Assembly (NCBI GenBank): GCA_027574665.1 | Contig: CM050650.1 | Span: 98,739,086 to 98,803,085 of the forward strand | Reading direction: 5' to 3' | Source of the DNA: Rhynochetos jubatus | Lineage: Eukaryota > Chordata > Aves > Eurypygiformes > Rhynochetidae | Length of the DNA stretch: 64,000 nt | Part shown: positions 60,422 through 64,000 of the stretch, one piece after another | Layout: every line of letters starts with the position of its first letter | Numbering within the stretch: position 1 is the first letter of the stretch | Made by a program: the position numbers and the translations under genes | The notes under the pieces: model-generated | What the model saw: the letters and a program-made list of their open reading frames with translations, nothing else | What the model was told of the DNA's origin: nothing | The model's database searches: none

Positions 60422-61701
60422 GTAAGGCGCGGCCGGGGGCCGATGGGGAGGGAGGGCAGAGGGACCCCCCGCTCCTGTGCCTTTCCGAACGCGGCCCCTC
60501 CGGGTGGTGACTAAGCTCTTTGGCCGCCTTTTCCGGCTGGCTGGATGCGTGCGGGATGGAGCAGGTGCGCCCATTAAACTTTCATGCGAAGATGGGGGGG
60601 CTGCCGCAGCGGCGTTGGAGCCGTTTCAACTGGTGCCCCCACGTTCCGGCCGGGAGAACGAGGGGTATCCCGCCTCCCTGGATGGAAAAGGCGGCAGAGG
60701 CCGCGGCGGAGGCGGCCGATGCGGGTGCGCGGAGCGAGGCGCCGGTCTTTATCCGTGCGGGGCCGGGGCTGCGCTCGGGGGGCCGGGGGCCGGGATGGAG
60801 CCGACGGGTGCGCCCGCAGGCACGGACAGGCGCTGGCCCCGCTGCCCGGCGACAAAAAATGTCGAAAACAGGGCGGAGGTCGGCATCTCCCAGGCGAAGG
60901 CTGGAAGGAAACGAATCCCCGGGAAGATGCGGTGGTCCCGGGTTCGCATCCGTGGACACCGTTATCCTCCCCCCGCCCCGTCTTTTGTGTGCGCCACCGC
61001 GGGTCCTCTCCCGGGATACCATTTCCCAGGGTGGTGCGTCTGAACGGCGCTGCTGGGGGCTGCGGAGGACGCGGCGGCAGAGCTCTGCGGGGCCGAGCTG
61101 TCGCCAGCCGCTGAATGCAGCCGCTGGTGGGGGGGGGGTTGTGGGGGAGCTGCGGAGCCGACCCGGCACATCCCGGCCGGCCGCGGGGCTCGCCGCCGCC
61201 CCCCCGCAGGCAGGGTGCGCGGGGGCCCGGCGCCGTGCCGTGGGCAAGAGGGACCGCTCGGGACCGGGGTCAGGGCCTGGGTTGTCAGCGCCCGCGCCCC
61301 TCGGGCCGCGTCCGCCGTGCTGCAGCGCCCCCGTCCCCGTCTGTGCCGCGGGTATCGCGTCCCCGCCCCGGGGGCCGCCAACCCTCCTCGTCCCCGGGGT
61401 AGGCCGGGGGGCAGGGGAGAGGCAGCCGGGGGGCAGGGGAGAGGCAGCCGGAGGGGGAGGGGGGGGGCAGAGCTCGCCGGCCGTGCCTCGGCGGCGGGGC
61501 TGGAGCCGGTGGGATGCGGCGGGGAGGCGGTGGCCGCCGCCGGGCTGGGGCCGCCCCCCTCCGCCCTTCGGGGGCGTTTCCTCGGCCGGGCTGGCAGCGC
61601 CCTCCCCTCCCCGCTGGCCGTTGGGCTTGTTCTGTTGCCGTCCTCGAGGCTTGTGGCTGCCCGGAGCCCCGCGGGGAAGCGGGCAGGGCTAGTCCCCGGC
61701 C
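60422..61701 (+). other. GC-rich interval between DST exon 4 and the alternative first exon
   Basis: Intron of the membrane isoform and at the same time the upstream promoter and 5'UTR of the short isoform. Long open frames occur on both strands because stops are rare at this GC content; none resembles a protein. Confidence 0.7.
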
Positions 61702-61792
61702 ATGGCTGGCTACCTCTCCCCCGGCGCATACTTCTACGCCGAGGAGCAGGAGTACCTGCAAGCCTACGAAGATGTCTTGGAGCGGTACAAAG
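61702..61792 (+). CDS. DST: DST alternative first exon (short N-terminal isoform)
   Basis: 30 codons plus one base: [30 protein letters not shown]. An in-frame TAG at 61690-61692 and a good Kozak context (GGCCATGG) support the start. The donor AAAG|GTAGGG leaves phase 1, the same as exon 4, so both splice to the same downstream exon with the joined codon expected to be Asp. It is nearly identical to the human N-terminus of the isoform without a membrane segment. That isoform places the actin-binding domain close to the protein start. Confidence 0.96.
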
Positions 61793-64000
61793 GTAGGGCC
61801 AGCCGCACCCGCCCGGCCTGCCGCCTGCCCCGCCGGGCGTGGCGGCTGCGGCCGGCTCCGGCGCTGCTGGGGGGGCGCAGGTGCCCGGCGGCGGAGAGAC
61901 ACCGGCCGGCCCTGGGCAGCGGGGGACGCGCGCCCCGCGTGCTTAAAGTCGCCTTTCCGAGCTAAAGGCGGACGCGGTGATCCACGTCTCGGTGTGCGTT
62001 TGTATTTAACGCTTCGGTTTGTTTCGGCCTTTTTGTAGTGCTAGGGCAAAGGATGGCCTGAGTTGGGGCAGCACCTGAGGTGGGGTTTTTTTCATCGAAT
62101 ACAGGAAAAACGCGTCTATCCGTAACCAAGATGCGCACAGCTAAATTTATCTTAGTAGAAATGCAAATGACGTTGCTTTCTTAAATTAATCAGGATGGGA
62201 GCGATGGCTTGAGAGATGTGATTCGTTACTCTGGTTTTTTCGGTGCGTTTGCTAACGCTGAACCCGAAAATGCCTATCGGAAGTGTTAGGGGTCTGATTT
62301 TAATTCAAGTGAAAAAGGGATAGAGTTACCTGCTCAGATTGAATCTGAACTACTTTTTACAGCATGTCACAGCCTAAGGTGACATTTGCAGCGCCGAGCC
62401 CTTTTGTAATGTTTGGGGAAGAGCGAGGTTAGGTTTCATATCTGAAAACGTGGGGGTGTACGCTGCCAGGCAGTTCTGAAGACTTCGGTTAAATCGTTCC
62501 CGTTGATGGGAATGGGAGTGGCATAGTTTGTGACAGCTTGATTTGAAGATACCGACCGTTCGTTTTATTTAATCCGGGTTGTTAGCAGTAATATGTTGAA
62601 AAATAAACCCTCTACAGATGGTTATTTTGACACCAGAACTTGTCCTGTCCGAGGCTACTTTATACCTGCATCACTTGCAATTTCATGTGTCATTAGCAGC
62701 ATTGACTAATGACTCCTTTGTGTCTGTTGCCCATTGTGTCAATGCAGCTATGGAGCGTGTGCGCTATTTCTGTACTGAAATGCGTTAGTGCACTTGAGTT
62801 GAGCAATAATTACCGTTTGTAATAGATCGCCTTCAAAAGCACATCTTTATTCCATTCCCTCCTGGTTTTTTAAGTCATCAACTGCCTTACGTGTAGCTGC
62901 GGTGGTTTTTGCAAAATTTTAAAGCAAGTGGACTGTTTACTTTGTAAATGAAGAAAACGTTGAGAAAACTTGTCTCTCTCTTCTGGTTCTAATTCAAAGC
63001 TCTGCTATGCTGCTTTAGATTACCTTTGATTTGCCGCTAGAGTCGGGCTTAATAAGGTTCATTTTCATGCCAGTTTGCCTACTTGCTTAAAAACCTGGGA
63101 AAGAGATTAGGCCTAATTTCCTCTATTCCAGTGGGAGTTTTGTTAGTGAAAGGACTGAAAGATTTGCGTTTTAAGTGATGGGGGAAAAAGGGATTTTATT
63201 TAAAATAAGCTCCTAAAACTAATTCATATCTCTATTAGAAATAAAGCACGTTTTGGAAATAATTGAGTTTATCGTATTGTGGGGGTAACATTAGGTCTGT
63301 TGACTTGCTGTTTTCGGTGACAGCCAAATCCTGAAATTATTCGGAAGGATCCAGTTTCAGTTGTCTCAGTTCTTAGCGTCATGGTCAGTATATTGGTATG
63401 CTGTGTTTTGCTGCTTGAGGAAGACTTTATTCAGCCATTGGGAGCAAAGGTAAAGATTCAGACTTGTTTTAATTAAGATATATTGGAAACCTGGAAAACA
63501 CATTATTTTTTAAAATGTGTTTCCAAGCCAGCCCTGATTTCCCATCCGAGTCCCAGTAGTATGACTTCACTACAGTGATTGTTGTTCTGATGACTTGCTA
63601 TGGGAGCTGATCTAATCAGAAAAGAATTGCTATAATATGGGCTTTGAAGAGGGAGTGCCATTTCTCTGAATTTCTGTTTTGTAAACACCACCTTTAGTAA
63701 TTTTTCTTCATCAAATGCAGGCCATGTTGACTTCATAGTTTTAAGACGTGCTCCAATCCATTCTTTTAATACGAACAGTGATTTTTTTTTTCCTTTTTAT
63801 AGTCTGCAGAACGCTCTCGTAGTCATCTAAGACATTATCAGGGTGCCAGATTATCTGTGCCCCAGCTGTTGAGTACTGTAACTAGCAGAGTCAGCTGTAC
63901 AGAATTCATTGCCTGTCTTGGAGGGCGTGGGATCGTATGATGCCGCCTCATTAAGACGTTTGAGCGGTTTGATTTGGGAAGGGAAAGGCAGTCCTTTTTA
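61793..64000 (+). other. DST intron leading to the shared actin-binding exons
   Basis: CpG-rich up to about 61960, then ordinary AT-rich sequence. I found no segment encoding the expected start of the first calponin-homology domain, so that exon is beyond the window. No repeat was recognised. Confidence 0.8.

Larger units (their letters stand above)
59490..61960. promoter_or_regulatory. CpG island, internal DST promoter
   Basis: About 2.5 kb of very GC-rich, CpG-dense sequence with GC boxes (for example 59731-59740). It spans DST exon 4 and the alternative first exon at 61702. Its position just upstream of a conserved ATG exon indicates the start of the short N-terminal DST isoform. The exact transcription start is not visible. 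Confidence 0.75.

Noticed and set aside
60938..60952. tRNA-like GGTTCGCATCC
   Set aside because: No A-box, anticodon arm or acceptor stem at the right spacing.
60520..61902. Open frames of up to 390 codons on both strands in the second CpG island
   Set aside because: Same GC effect, with no recognisable protein pattern; the DST exons use other frames.
1..64000. CRISPR arrays, phage or defence systems, operons, rRNA
   Set aside because: Nothing of the kind is present; the window is vertebrate nuclear DNA with split genes and CR1 repeats.

Overview
The window is nuclear DNA of a bird. It carries at least fifteen 5'-truncated CR1 LINE copies, which end in the ATTCT(R)TGATTCT(R)TGA-type tail typical of birds and their relatives. 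It also carries two solo LTRs of the avian ERVL type. Genes are split into short exons with GT/AG borders, and two CpG islands mark promoters. Nothing prokaryotic is present: no operon, CRISPR array or insertion sequence.

Two genes stand head to head. On the minus strand (511-10250) lies BEND6, a BEN-domain nuclear factor. Eight coding exons join in one continuous frame (1437 nt including the stop, 478 codons). On the plus strand (24809 to beyond the right edge) lies the 5' end of DST (dystonin/BPAG1), a giant cytoskeletal linker of the plakin family. The four leading exons of the membrane-anchored isoform and the alternative first exon of the short N-terminal isoform are present. The actin-binding calponin-homology exons lie beyond position 64000. 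From memory, human BEND6 and DST are also divergent neighbours on 6p12.1, which supports both calls.

Layout: 1-510, BEND6 downstream flank with a poly(A) signal; 511-10250, BEND6 coding exons; 10284-23770, BEND6 upstream sequence or 5'UTR intron with CR1 copies and one LTR; about 23770-25340, CpG island containing the DST transmembrane first exon and probably the BEND6 start; 25373-25407, a 35-nt DST exon; 25408-41449, a 16 kb intron; 41450-41638, DST exon 3; 41639-60213, an 18.6 kb intron rich in repeats; about 59490-61960, second CpG island holding DST exon 4 and the alternative first exon; 61793-64000, intron.

I did not find a new biological system. The points most worth a second look are in BEND6. 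It has an N-terminal extension and a 33-residue cassette exon that I do not recall in the human protein. It also has a C-terminal choice between stopping in exon 7 and splicing to a Pro/Gln/Ser-rich tail exon. All exon borders were set by eye from splice signals, reading frame and remembered protein similarity; no alignment or transcript was available.
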